A stretch of 64,000 nucleotides of DNA from Neckera pumila (Eukaryota; Streptophyta; Bryopsida; Hypnales; Neckeraceae): positions 24,999,282 through 25,063,281 of the forward strand of contig OZ018409.1 of assembly GCA_963969595.1 (NCBI GenBank). The letters run 5' to 3'. A program made the translations under genes and the position numbers. Under the pieces are notes generated by a model. The model searched no databases. It was given only the letters and a program-made list of their open reading frames with translations, and had not been told where the DNA came from. Of the stretch, positions 39,086-51,305 are shown in pieces; within the stretch, counting starts at the first letter, position 1; every line of letters begins with the position of its first letter.

Positions 39086-39769
39086 TTAAGAAAAAAGCTC
39101 CTAAAAACTGGCAAATCATTATCTCCTTTGGCCATGTAGGATTCAAAGTAGACTTCTCATCCATGAAAAATGGCATGGGCCTTGACCAACTTGAACTAGA
39201 CCTATCTCTCCACCAATCCCTACTTTGATAATTCAAGAGGGTCTTTCGTCCAACCCTAGTGCAAACCGGCCCTTAGACTATACATTATACAATACTTCAT
39301 CTGTTTCATTGGATTTTGAGATGAAAACTCATATCCTTGAACTCTTGGGAATTATTCAAGAAGTCTGTCAAGATAGGGTCATTATTCAAAACGAAGTCAA
39401 GTTAGGAGTTATTGAAATCGATTTTCAGCACCAGAGAGCGAGCAGCTTCCTGCACATTGAGCCTAGGAGAATGTGCAAGCAACTGTCTGCTCTCCAGTTT
39501 CAAAAATAGGATAGGATGACACGATCGATAGTCAATGGCAAAATCGATACCTCACTACCTCCTTGTAGATTCTAAGTTACACCCTAACAAGAACATGAAA
39601 AAGGGCAAAATAAGCCTCTCCTACTTTTAATGTTCCAATCATGGCCATACACGTGAAACGAGATGCTCAAAACATCTCAACTCTATATCACAATGTGCCT
39701 GTAAACCCAACCTCTGTGCACTCCAAGGCAAAATAGTACGGAGTACTACGTATCAGATTGCACTATGGA

Positions 39770-39995
39770 AAAAATAATTTGGCTAAAAAATGGTGACAAA
39801 TCATGAAGTTTTTTGCTTGAAAACTTCAAATTAAAAAAAATTCCTGGATGAAATCACTAGATTGTGAATGAAAACAACATTATGGATATGTGATAGGTGC
39901 TAATGTGATAATTTCTATCCAATATCATATGAATGTTGAAGTTTGGATCACCACTATAACATTTTATATCGCCACTTTGGCACTTCATAAAAAAT
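39770..39995. repeat. dispersed repeat (partner 26860-27075)
   Basis: It has the same order of shared motifs as the partner, with about 20% differences by eye. Confidence 0.6.
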
Positions 39996-40174
39996 AAAAA
40001 TAATTAGCCCTGGTGCACTCCCTTCTAAGTGCATACGGAATGAATCTAGCACATTGTGCTCCACCTTCTTCGCCACTTCTAAAAGCTTCTAGAAGCTTCA
40101 AGGACTCCCAGGCATTTAAATCACCAAAACTTTGTGAAGTTTGACCAGCTTTTCGAAAAAGAATTAAGTACCTC

Positions 40175-43100
40175 TCATGAAAATATTTTGTGCATTCCAA
40201 TGAAGAGGTCTGACGATATCGACAACAGCAACGGCAGATTTGGGTGCCATGCAGCCTTGAAGACCCTCTTCTGATGAGCATCCAAAGTCTGCACAGGCTC
40301 CCTGCTGTTGTACCTAATGTCAAAAACATGTATTTTAGGGTCTGTGGACCCCGAGGCACAGTACACGCCATCTGGAGACCAGGATTGGCTGATGTACCCA
40401 GACTGTGTATCGCCAGCTTGTTGTTTCCACCCAAAGCAGTGAAGCTCCGTCCCTTGCACCCGTATATCAAACAGTCGTAATTGCTGTCCAGGTGTCCTGT
40501 CAAAAGAAACAAGGTCTCGCAGTGAGAAAAGTTAGTCAATACAAACTCGTGACTCCGCCTATTCTATTGTAAGGTAGAATATACTATTAGCGTCTCTCTA
40601 AGCATTTTAAACATATAAAGTGCGAATTTTTGGGAGCTCAGTAAAGAGCTGTGGAGAGATCACTCTGGGTACAGTGCAAGAGCCAAACTCTCTTGAGATA
40701 ATAAATATACGTAGTATGTACCAATTTCATATGCAATTTCAAACTGGAAGGTTGTAGACAACAAGTGACAGTAGACAATCCCATTTCCGTTTCAAGAGCA
40801 ACGTGCATAGACATTTAGCCAAGCCATGCTTACACCCAACATGCTAATTGACGGCCAATCAAGTGTATGAACACATGAGTTCACGACGGTAACAGGGGTC
40901 CGTACAGGAGATGGGATCAGGTCCATAACGGCTTTAAGTATCCTCCAGATACTACGTGCACACTATCATTTGAAGAACCCAGTAACACTTTGTATCTTTA
41001 CTGATGGCCGCTGTTAGTGTAAAATTAAATACTTGCGAAGACCACAGGTGAAGGTTACATGGCACTAACAGATTGAAGAGTTCAAGTTCAAAGAAGACTG
41101 ACCCAGTCTGAACCATGACTAAGTTGTGGTCGGCAGGGTTTGGAGCCACCGCCAAGGCTTTGCTTTCCAACTGATGATGAAATGTTGTCCTACCGTGAGA
41201 CGCATCTACTGCAAGTACTCGCTTATCCATACCTGCCAATCAATGTTCGCGAACTCATTTATACCATCACATGATGGGAGATATATTTGACGTACAGATA
41301 CTGACGCCTCTTGATCAGATATCATTGAAGGATATAACTGGGCAACTGTACCTTGTACACATAATAGCCCCATATGTTACAACTACAGATTAAAATGCAA
41401 AAGCATCCATATGCTATAATATCATATTACGAACCTGAAGATATGATGTAATTCTTGCTCAGGATACCCCCTACACCTGTGACTGAAGATGAATGAAGTG
41501 TTCTATGAAGAATCTGGGGTTGCCATCCTTTGTCCTTCTCTGTCCAGAGCACAACGCCATGATCGCACCCCCCTGTAACAAATTGTGAACCGTTGCTCCA
41601 GGGCAGAAACTGAATAGTATTAATAATCCCCTTTTCATGAGGTTTGTCGTCTAAAAACTTAACGCCGGGTTTCTGCACAGAAAAATTGGCACGCCGGTAA
41701 GTCCACAAGAACATTCAAGCACTAAAAAAGTTCATTAGACATACTACATCAAGAGTTTGAATACTAACACTCGTATCATTGTACTTACGTTTTTAGAAGT
41801 ATTAATGATGGCAATCTGAGGCCCCCCATCAGCAGTGTACACGGCAAACAGCGTCTCGCCAAGAGGATGCCAAGCCAAGTCTTCAGGCCACCTCCGGTTC
41901 AGAGAAATACAATCTACAGTATGGCTTAAGTTCACGCCAAACCTGATCAATTGTCCACAAAAGTATCAAGCACCTTATGACAGCTGAAAAACATCATTTC
42001 GTTCTCTTAGAACTAATTCTAAAACACAGTTCACAATGCATTGAAGAAACCCTTCACATCATGCGAAAATAAACTTCCTCGCAAGGATTTATGAAGCCAG
42101 GAGAAGTCTTACCCTTTTTCTTGAGTTATTTGCCAAAAATTTACAACGCCATCCAATGCACTGTATCATGAAGTCCGAATCAGTTATGAATAATTTCACA
42201 ACACTATAAGAGAGCATGTGCTCAATACTTTGCCTCAAGCAAGCAAATAGAAACAGAATCCAAAGCATTCAACATAGACAGACAAGCAACAGAACAACTT
42301 CACTGTCAAAGCGATGACCAGAGAACATTTGTTGGCAGATATCAACATCGAGAAATGATCACCTAGTAGCGCAAAGGTGGTCAATGGCAGGGCTCAGCAC
42401 AAGGCTCCGAGGCTTGCGTTTGTGTTGAAGAGGAATATAGCTTGGCATTGCCACATCCAACTTCTTTCGTCTACTTTGACTCCTTATCAAGGAGATCAAG
42501 TCCACATGTTCCCGCTGCACAGCACCTTTAGATTTTTTTGACTTGCCCTCCATACCCGCACCTGCATTAAACAATTATACCATGTTTTAGCCAATGGAAA
42601 TCATGTCAGATCCATTCTAAAACGAATTGACTGACTAAGAGAAAGTAAGGGACAGGTTACTAAAATCGTTAGGGCCCTGATCCCGTCTCCTACACTGAGC
42701 CCTGTACCAACAGCAGCTCATCTATTCATACATTTGGTTTGACTTATTAGCAAGTCGTGTAAGCATGACTTGGCTAAATGTCTGAAGTCACTGATCTTTG
42801 AATGGACGCGGGGCTGGGCCTACTGTCACTTGTGGTGGTCTACGACCTCCCACTTTATTATTGCATAAGAAATTCATACAAAGAGATGAAAACAAGAGCC
42901 AAATCTGTCTAGTAAATAAGGTGATCCCTCCGCTGCCATAAAGTGATCCCCCCAAAATCACGCATGTTAAAATGCTTAAAGTGACGCAAATAGTATCCTC
43001 TGCTTTATTCCAACGAAGGCCTTGAACAACCGGTTTATTGATGAAAAGCTTCTGGTGTAGCATTTCCATTGAACTATTAGACCTGTTTGATGTTCCAATT

Positions 43101-44225
43101 CACATAAATTTATCAAGTTCTGGGGCCCCAGATCAGATACGCACCTGAAGATCTCTTGCTGGATTTCTCCTGTCCCCGGTCCTTAGCAGGGGACTTAGTG
43201 CGAGCTGCCAAAGCAGTTTTATTAGAGCGTACAGGTGGACTGGCTGCTGGTGCAACTGGTTTCTTAACAGGGGAATGTGATGCAGGGTGATCCTCTCCAC
43301 TAAATTGACCATTTCTTCCGTTTAAAGACGTGCCTTCACGTCTGGATGCTGGGTTCCTATTCTTAGCACCAAGCTTCCCTGCCCTTACGAGATCCAGTAA
43401 AGTCACTGCTTCGTCAAGCTGGCCGCGTGCCTCTGCTAGCTGCCCATTCAAACACCCATTCAACTCGCCCTATTCAGAACTTAAACACTCTGCTCAAGTG
43501 CACATGTGGAATCAACATCTTCAATCCTTTGCTGGACATGATTGAATGATAACGTAGAGGACACTAAAACTTTAGGAACCTGATCCCATCTCCTATCGAT
43601 TGCTCCCTGATATCAACAGCAACTCATCTATTCATAAAATCGGTTAAACTTCTCAGCAAGTGCTGTTAGAAAGACTTGCTAAGTGACTATGGCCATTGCT
43701 CTTTGAATGGAAAGGAGGTTGTCTTATGCCACTTTTCGTGCTCTACACCCTCCAACATTGATTTCGAATAAAGAATTCATACATAATGATCAAGAGATTT
43801 GGCTCTGGTACCCAAAGTGACCTCTCCATAGTTCTGTAGAGATCCCCCGAAAATCACACTCCAACATATGTCACAACGCTTACAGCGATGCAAGTGGTAT
43901 CCTTTACCTTATCTGTTTCATGATCCCATGGACACATAGACTCTGACTCCAGCAAAAAGCAAAATGTCTGACCTAATCTGATCAAGCAAAGACACAGAGT
44001 ACAAGAAAGAAGAACAGTCGATTCTCGTGGTACAACAGCTCAATTCCACAAAAATTCTTCCTGGAGTGATGAGCGACATACCTCGTCTTCTAGATTCTTG
44101 ACACGGGTCACGAGCTTCTCCACATCGCCGAGGCGACGGTGGACCAATTTGACGAGACCGCCGTCCTCCACCGCTTCCTCGGACGGCCGCTTCAGAGAGG
44201 TCGCCATTGCGCCTGTTGACCCCAA
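40175..44225 (-). CDS. WD40-repeat protein with basic N-terminal extension, function unknown
   Basis: Eight exons on the minus strand: 44225 (or 44207)-44082, 43469-43145, 42561-42363, 42160-42113, 41942-41789, 41672-41435, 41232-41103 and 40496-40175 (stop 40177-40175). Every intron is GT-AG and phases agree. The product is 513 aa from ATG 44207, or 519 aa from the in-frame ATG at 44225. Residues 1-80 look helical and possibly coiled coil (RRLGDVEKLVTRVKNLEDE). A low-complexity basic linker rich in S, P and K follows, then a seven-blade-type beta-propeller with blade motifs such as ALDGVVNFWQI, FVTGGCDHGVVLWT and CASGSTDPKIHVFDIR. WD40 propellers are protein-interaction scaffolds. I do not recognise the orthologue. 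It shares a promoter region with ALADIN. Introns 1 and 2 carry copies of the same roughly 340-base sequence. Confidence 0.85.
42661..43015. repeat. intronic repeat, copy in WD40 intron 2 (partner 43578-43915)
   Basis: Both begin near CCTGATCCC[AG]TCTCCTA and share CAGCA(G)CTCATCTATTCATA, TCTTTGAATGGA and CCC(C)AAAATCAC. They are in direct orientation about 900 bases apart. A scrap in inverted orientation lies near 40903-40925 in intron 7. Confidence 0.65.
43578..43915. repeat. intronic repeat, copy in WD40 intron 1 (partner 42661-43015)
   Basis: See partner. It ends just before AAAGGATACCACTTGCATC on the minus strand. Confidence 0.65.
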
Positions 44226-44703
44226 TTGCCAACTCGCGCTGGCTTCACGAGCGTCTCATCAAATGCAACCCCGAAACCTCACGTCTACGGTAACAACGAA
44301 GCGCTGCACGCACTCTTTGAATCAGAATGGGCTCAGAATTGGGCAGATATCCGAAGGTAACCAGTGTATCATCTACCTGGCATTCAAACTTGCTAAACAA
44401 ATTTGCAAAGAGTCTGCACTAATCTTAAGTACTGCAGCATGGTTGTCATGTGTGCATGATCAGGACATTCGTGGAGCGGAGCGTGCTTGTCATGTGTTCA
44501 TACTGAGAGCAGGAGGGCAGCAAACTAGGGATGAGCGTACCGACCGCTGGTCGGTCGCGGGGTTTAACCCTAGGGTTAGGCGACCGACCGTTGGTTTGGT
44601 TCAAGCCTTCCAGAAAAGCTTCTTTTCGTTTAGAGAGTTTTGAATCAGTTGTTGGGTGTTGGTTGTTGTCGCAGAGGTTTGGGGGGATTTCCTGGAATTT
44701 GAA
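44226..44703. promoter_or_regulatory. bidirectional promoter region between WD40 gene and ALADIN
   Basis: About 480 bases separate the divergent start codons. Near the ALADIN side lies AACCCTAGGGTT (44566-44577), two telo-boxes meeting as a palindrome. It is bracketed by the perfect 10-base inverted repeat GGTCGGTCGC (44549-44558) and GCGACCGACC (44580-44589). A second small palindrome, ACCGACC-GCT-GGTCGGT, occupies 44539-44555. The arrangement suggests shared regulation of both genes; transcription start sites cannot be placed by eye. Confidence 0.6.
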
Positions 44704-47700
44704 ATGCCAGGTGTGCCAGAAATTGGCGAGTGCACCGTCTGCGAGATCAACCGCGATTTCTGTACACACTCGATACTCATGAATATTTTGGTGTCAATTT
44801 CCCGTCGTCCTGCATTGGGTATTGCGATTTTGGGGCTGAAAATGTGGTTGTCTTGCGTTCTGATGTTCTGATTGTGAATGCAGTGACGGCGAAAGATGAC
44901 ACTGATAAAAGCGCGCAAGAATCGTACAGCAAAATCTTGGCATGTACCTCACAACCAACTTCAGCAACGTTGATTTTTATCTGAGGGTTTAGGGTTTAGG
45001 CTCTGGCATTGCAGATTATTTTGTCTTGCGGAATGCTAATTAACTTTTCTCTTGTTCTTATTTTTTGTGATATTTTATTTTATGGTGAAGATATCATATG
45101 TACAATTCAGTTACCATTACACGTTTCAATTCAAGTCATCACCCTGAATGTGTGGCATGGTGGAAATTAGGGTCGTGTCTATCCCAGTATTGCGTATCAG
45201 CCTCGGGATACCGGTGTCCGCAGTAGCCAAGGAACTGAGGAAGATGCCACAGGAGCATTACCTGGAGACGCAGATGACTTGAGTACAATTGATGGCGATT
45301 CTGGTGGTTTCCTCGGCAGACAAATAGAAAACGTGAAGACTTTTGTCTTTACAGCCTTCCAAAACCTAATTTCGCAAAATGTGAGTATCTGCCATGCTCT
45401 GTTCCTAAAGTTTATTTCCTTATCAATTTTGGTAACCTCACCTAACAGCGACACTGTAAGCTCTGGTCTTAGTTATTAGAATGGCCAAATTTTATAATTC
45501 TTGTTAGCAAATCAAAGTGATTCCAATGCACTGAAGAATTTGTTATTTGGATACTACATGCAAAAGTTATACGTATTCAGAGTTTTCTAGTAGGTGACCT
45601 ATATCCAACACAAGTTCTGATGTTAAGGTGAGGTACATTCTCAAATTCAATATGTACTCATTTTGCAAGATTTTAGTGTGTCGCATTTAGGTCTGTGTCA
45701 CAATTAGGTACCTCTACATGAAGAAGTGCCATAAATTTGATGCTTTGTAGGCATTGTATGAGGAGTCATCGCTAAAACTGCAGGAGGCATTATATTTGTT
45801 TCAGAATAAAGGCATCCAGAAAACATATTCTTTCCAAGGAATTAGCTGGCATAATCACCGGCACTGGGTTGCGTTCATTGGAGGCCAGGATCAAGTCCTT
45901 GTTCACGATTTTGAAGATGCAGGTTGGACCCCATGTTTGATTGTGCAAATCTTGACGATTTTCCCCTAAACACTTTTATCGGATTATTATTCTTGACAAT
46001 GCAATATTTTGGTGACGCTTAACTGTAGACAGAGGAAGTAATTCTTAATCTTTTTGTCCATATTCTAAAAAAGTTCAAGTTACTCTTTAATCTGTCTGGA
46101 AATTCCTATCTAAGGTGATGTTGAATTTGTGATGCAGATCCAAGGGACCCAGCTGTACTGGCGAATGATTCTCACAAAGGCGTAGAGTGCGTGGAATGGA
46201 GGCCGAATGCCAGTTCCACAATTTCTGTCGCCTGCAGGTTTTTAGCTATCCTCTAGTGGTCTTTGACTTCAACAATTCATGATATTCTTTGTGCTGTGTC
46301 CACTATGCATCCTCGTCATTGTTGATGGAGGATCGTGTTAAAATATCAACATTGCATTAACATATGTGAGTTTTAGTAATCATGGAACAACTGGTCAGAT
46401 CATAGCTAACTCCGCTGGTGGAGTATTGTCAACTTGAAATCATGCTCTTCTGGATGCAGAAGGAAGCTCACGATAGGGGAAGTCATAGTAGATTTCAGTG
46501 CTCATTGAATCCTAAACTTCATCGCTGTTCTCTTGGCTCAAAAATTGGAGGGTTGTGTGACAAGGTCTAGTGTATTATCCATGCAAACGACTTCGTCTTC
46601 AATGCTCGTTGAATTGGGTTCCACTACACAAGATGTGGAATAGAGGGCGCAAAACCATGACTCCTTATATTTATGTACTCTTTGAAGGGAGTCAGAATCC
46701 GTGATTCTACAGATTCTGACGCTTAGGGTGTTGGCAAGCCTTCTACTTGTTCTGTTCTGTTTTGATACATAATGTGGTGCTTTCTTCCCCAAGATGCTGT
46801 ATAGGTGACGTCTTGATGAACCTAAATTCAGATTATTGGGCAGTGTAGGTTCTGTACCAGTCGACCTTTTGAAGATTGGTGTTTTTTTTGTGTAGGGGAG
46901 GTATTGCAATATGGAGTGCCAATTACCCGGGGAACATGGCGCCTGTTCGGGCTGGGGTTGTCTCCATCCTTGGCACACCAAACCGTGGCACTGGGGCTCG
47001 GTGGGCACTTGTGGATTTCCTTCGAACTGGGAATAATGCGCCTGTAACAGCCTTGTCATGGAGCCCTTGTGGCAGATATCCTTTTTAGTTTCGTGCCATA
47101 TTTGACTTCTTTCTATAATTCTATGTCTTCGATCTCACATCTGCAAATATATTTATCAATTTTGACCAGTCTGGTCATGCGACAGGACCCATTAGTGGAA
47201 ATTACCGTTGATTTTGTGGAAATATGTTACCACCTTGACCAATCATACAATGTTAGCATCAGCTTCGAAACATGACGCGTCCTTCACCATCTGGGACGTG
47301 GCTCAAGGTTGTTGGTCTTGCCCTCAGATTATACGGTGTTGACTGTGGACCATTTGTGGACCGTTTTCTGTTTTAGTTTTTATCTGTCTGGGAGACACCT
47401 TTTGGAGATAGCAAGCCGTAACCTCTAAGTGCCCTATTGGCCTTTAACGGTTGCTTCTACATCTGTAGAACTTGAAATAAATGATTTAGAAAGCTTCAAG
47501 GAGGGTAAATGGGCGTACCGATAGAAAGAATTCCACAGTGGAGTCTCTATTATTATTTGGACACTTGGGGGTTAATGTATTGAGAGCTTCTTTTGCATTC
47601 ATGAATTCCAGTTCTATGTTCTGAATAGTTTCCTCGTTGTCACTCACCTTGTGTGATTTTACTACGTTTGGTTGGTGTGTTTAGGTACGGGAACGCCATT

Positions 47701-49619
47701 GCAGCGTGGTCTTGGCGATATCTCCTTGCTGAAGTGGTCGCCCACCGGAGATTATTTCGTGTCAGCCAAGCAGTAAGTCTTGCTTTTCCAGTACGATCTG
47801 CTAGATAGGACCGGTTTTGGCCAAGTTGTTGCTGGTCATGAATCGTCCATCCATGGTTGCTCACATGTCTTTCTCAAGAGTAAAGGAAACTGCATATTCA
47901 TCCCGTTTGGAAATGGAGGTAATATTTGTCTACATTTTAATTCTGTTAGGGTGTACCTATCGAAGATGATGCTCGTTACACCATGTAGTACTCTTGATCG
48001 ATCACAGTTAATACTGTTTATTGATCTCGAAATCTAGGCGTTGTGACTGTGGAGATATAACATCCGCTAATATTGGTTGTTTGGCAGCAATGGCGCATTC
48101 CATCTCTGGGAGACGAGCACGTGGACCTCTGTACCTTGGACATCTGCGGGTGGATCTGTCGTGGTAAGGCATAAGAGTGTTATCAACGATTTGTCAAGCA
48201 CCTAAACCATGCTTATCTAGTTATACCATAAGTCTGATACACGTAATGTTGGCAGAGCGCAATGTGGAGTCCAGACGGGAAGGTTCTTCTGGCAGCTTTT
48301 GATCAAGCAACCTCTTTGGCGGCTCTTTACTTTGCCGGAAAACCTCCCTCGTTGGGTAAGTTTCTTTACCTCTGTCCATGACTTGCTTTGATGGACTTCA
48401 GCAGTGATTTTGCTATGGTGATGTTGATGCCATTGCTAACATGTGCTGTTTCCTGTTCAGACGTACACCTGCTTCCATTAGATTTGCCAGACATCGAGGC
48501 CATCACTGGGAGGTGTGCATTTAAACCTTCTTAATATTCAGCTTGCTGTTTTCCGAGAGTTCATTTCTCTCAAGATGGGAGAAATGTGCTTGAAATAGCC
48601 TCCCCAACAAGACATTCCTATTGTTCATGGTGCAATGGCACTATTCCTCTCAATTACTATTCTTAAGAACGTCACTTCCACTCAATAATGACATCATTAT
48701 TCTCAATAGTGACCCTTTTTCACTTAAACAATGCTGCTATTGTTAAATATAGTTGATTGTAAAAGTGTATCTTATATAGAATTTGCCACTACTATTCACA
48801 TGACCTTGTCCTAATGAGGGAATAACTCGGGGTCCAAAACTTTCTTTCTTGTGGAATCGAAACTCCTTGAATGCTGTTGCAGACATGGTGCCATAAAAAG
48901 GATGGCCTGGGATGGAACTGGGGAGAGACTTGCCGTTACCTACAACGGTGCTGTAGATCCTATCCATTCTGGATTAGTGTCCGTTTTCGATACCCGGCAG
49001 ACACCTGTTGTGTCGACATCATTGTTGTAAGTACACTCTCTTGTCGTTATTATGTTTGATTAGCGCTTCTAAGAGTATGCTTGTCTTACTTGCGGCTTTC
49101 AGGCACCCTAGAACTGAATATAGGGCCCTTGTTCGGCTTACTTTTCGTACTCTTTCTTGTTTTGGTTGTTTTGAATTCGAATCCTTCGATTCATGAATTG
49201 GTACGATATGGTGGGACACGCAGGGGCTTTATTCGCGGGCCTGATGTTGATTCAAAACCTGTTTCATTGGCTTTCCACAACAACTTGAAGCAGGGTGCAC
49301 TTTTGTCTGTGGTAAGTAGCAATCCTCGAGACCTGTGATCTATTTTGGTGGATGCCCTACACCTGCTGTGCGCTGTTGTTTGACGAGGAAAATCATATTT
49401 ACTCCTCTTGCACTTCAGTTGTCTTAGCGTGCTTGTAATTTCGCTTTTCAGTCTTCATTTGAGCCTTTTGGAAGTGAGCACAACGTAATGGTCAAACAGG
49501 CAGCATGTAACTCCATATTGGTGGCATTCATATTGGTTTTGCAGTGCTGGAGTACAGGAGTTTGTTGCACGTATCCCCTGTTGTTCCGTGGACATGGAGG
49601 ACAATTGCTGCGAGTGTAG
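44704..49619 (+). CDS. AAAS/ALADIN: ALADIN (AAAS) nucleoporin, WD40 family
   Basis: Fourteen exons: 44704-44761, 44884-44939, 45171-45380, 45751-45922, 46138-46237, 46896-47075, 47249-47307, 47685-47772, 48088-48163, 48256-48355, 48461-48512, 48883-49026, 49224-49311 and 49545-49619 (stop TAG 49617-49619). Summed length is 1458 bases, 485 aa, with phases agreeing at every junction. Recognisable plant-ALADIN signatures are CTVCEINRDF at the N-terminus, CRGGIAIWSANYPGNMAPVR, ARWALVDFLR, ALSWSPCGR, FTIWDVAQG, LLKWSPTGDYF, LWETSTWTSVPW, LPDIEAITG and the C-terminal CWSTGVCCTYPL. The WD repeats build a beta-propeller. The protein is a nuclear pore component in plants and animals. Two introns are non-canonical: intron 2 (44940-45170) appears GC-AG and intron 6 (47076-47248) appears U12-type AT-AC. 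Intron 7 contains a TTAA-type MITE. Confidence 0.92.
47422..47571. mobile_element. short TTAA-type MITE in ALADIN intron 7, ~150 bp
   Basis: The left end CCTCTAAGTGCCC follows GTAA and the right end GGACACTTGGGGG precedes TTAA 47572-47575. It lies wholly inside the intron 47308-47684. Confidence 0.5.
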
Positions 49620-51305
49620 ATTTGCTTCAGAGAATTTTGCTAATTGCTAGTCACTTCCATGTCTTCTTCAAAGTTGGAAGCTGTCTGATCACGCTGTGAT
49701 CAAGCTTTGGTTTTGAGGTTTTGCATGATTTTGCAGCGTTCATTGGGATCAAGAAATAGCTCTCATGTTTTCTATTTATCTCTTAGGCTTTTGTTAAGTA
49801 ATATAGGGGAGACGCTGTCGGATCAGATACAGCATGCGTTGTAAGCAAGGCTTTATTTATCCATAACACCGCCCAGTTCCGTGGTCGTTGTGGACACCAG
49901 CCGATTCAACTGCACAAGAGTGGAATGGAGTTGAACTGTACTTGTTACACGAGCAGTCTTCTAAAGCATCGATGTTATATCGTGAGCACTTCAATGTGAA
50001 GAACTACGTCTAATTGAATATGAGACCCTTTCATTCAGTCGGAGTTGTGTCCCTTCCGCTTGAACTTGCAGTTGGAATCTTCTGTTCACCTTTTGCTTTC
50101 ATTGCTAGTTGGTCCCTTTGCTACTCACTGTGGTTAGAATACAGGTTTAAAGTTCAATCCCTGCGTTTATCCTTTCTGAAGTACTAACCTGTACCAACCT
50201 GTTCAGCGCTGCTACCTACTGTAGTGTTCTTGTCACCCTGCTAGATATCAGCGGCTGAATCTGGAGTGCACTCACCAGGAGCTGACACTAGAACTGCTAA
50301 ATCAGGATTCTTTCAAAGTTCTTCTCCCGATCATCCTCCATTTCACTCTTGGGGGTTTAAACCCATGTCGCTCTTTGTGAAAGGTGGGCGATTGGCCTAC
50401 AAAACTTCACAGGTTAGATGATACATGTTTAATCTGGCCTGACCAAAGATGCGCGAAACCCACGAAATCTCGCCAATGGTCTGCAAAATGGTCGAAGGTG
50501 TGTCCAACCAAATGAGTTCTGCACAGAAGCCAATGGTCTGTGAAGGCACTCTACTATAGTAAATGCAACCTTGCTCCCGGCAGCTTCTATTTGCCAGACG
50601 TTAGCTTCGTCAATCCCATGAAGCGCGTGCTAGCTATTGACTACTATTATTACACATGACATGCCTGGGTCCGGTCTCCTGACGACTGATGTTGTGACGT
50701 TGACTTCTTAGTGCTTCTCAGTACTGTAGTATGAGAAGTGCGTGCAATTTTGAGCATGGGCTAAGTTAAAGGCTCCATCCATTCCCATAAATCCGAAGGT
50801 TATGAAGAACTTAGCGAGGTTCATCTGAGTTTCACAAGCACCAAAGGAGTTGCTTACACCGTACAAACTCGCCTTCTAAAGAAGACACTTGCTAAGTACA
50901 CTTCACCACACGGATCATCCTTGCACTACATTTCAGGTGCATTGTGCCGTGTACTCGGAGTTTAAAGTTCTGGTAGTGGTAGATCGGAAGCACGTAGATT
51001 GTATCCGAAGCTGCTCGCAGAGCATTTGCATTTCTGCAGTTTCGAATTGTTGCAAGTAATGCGTCTTGTTGAGAATCTAGTTGGGGTTTGCAATCTCATG
51101 CATTCGTGTGATACTCTTTTGTGATGTGGATGATTTAAGGATTTGTAGGTTCAGATTTGATAAATCTTCGGCAATACTTGCAGGGTTTAAAGAGATAAGC
51201 CTTTCGACAATGCTTGCTAACTGCATGGTCTAGATTTCGGTTAAATGAGTTGAAGACTTCGTGTAACTTGGACTCGTTTTGGGCTCTTTCAGATTGTGGA
51301 GAAGC
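49620..51305. other. ALADIN 3' flank and metacaspase 5' flank
   Basis: Non-repetitive, moderate GC. It presumably holds the ALADIN 3' UTR and the metacaspase promoter and leader. No motif could be placed with confidence. Confidence 0.4.

Noticed and set aside
39985..40539. 184-aa minus-strand ORF
   Set aside because: It is a shadow of WD40 exon 8 in another frame. The accepted frame continues the propeller and the splice phase.
42788..43069. 93-aa minus-strand ORF as an extra WD40 exon
   Set aside because: It lies in intron 2. Splicing exon 2 directly to 42561 keeps phase, and the region repeats intron 1.
44098..44643. 181-aa plus-strand ORF
   Set aside because: It is antisense to WD40 exon 1 and runs through the promoter; no recognisable protein.
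46538..47059. 173-aa minus-strand ORF
   Set aside because: It is antisense to ALADIN exon 6 and intron 5.
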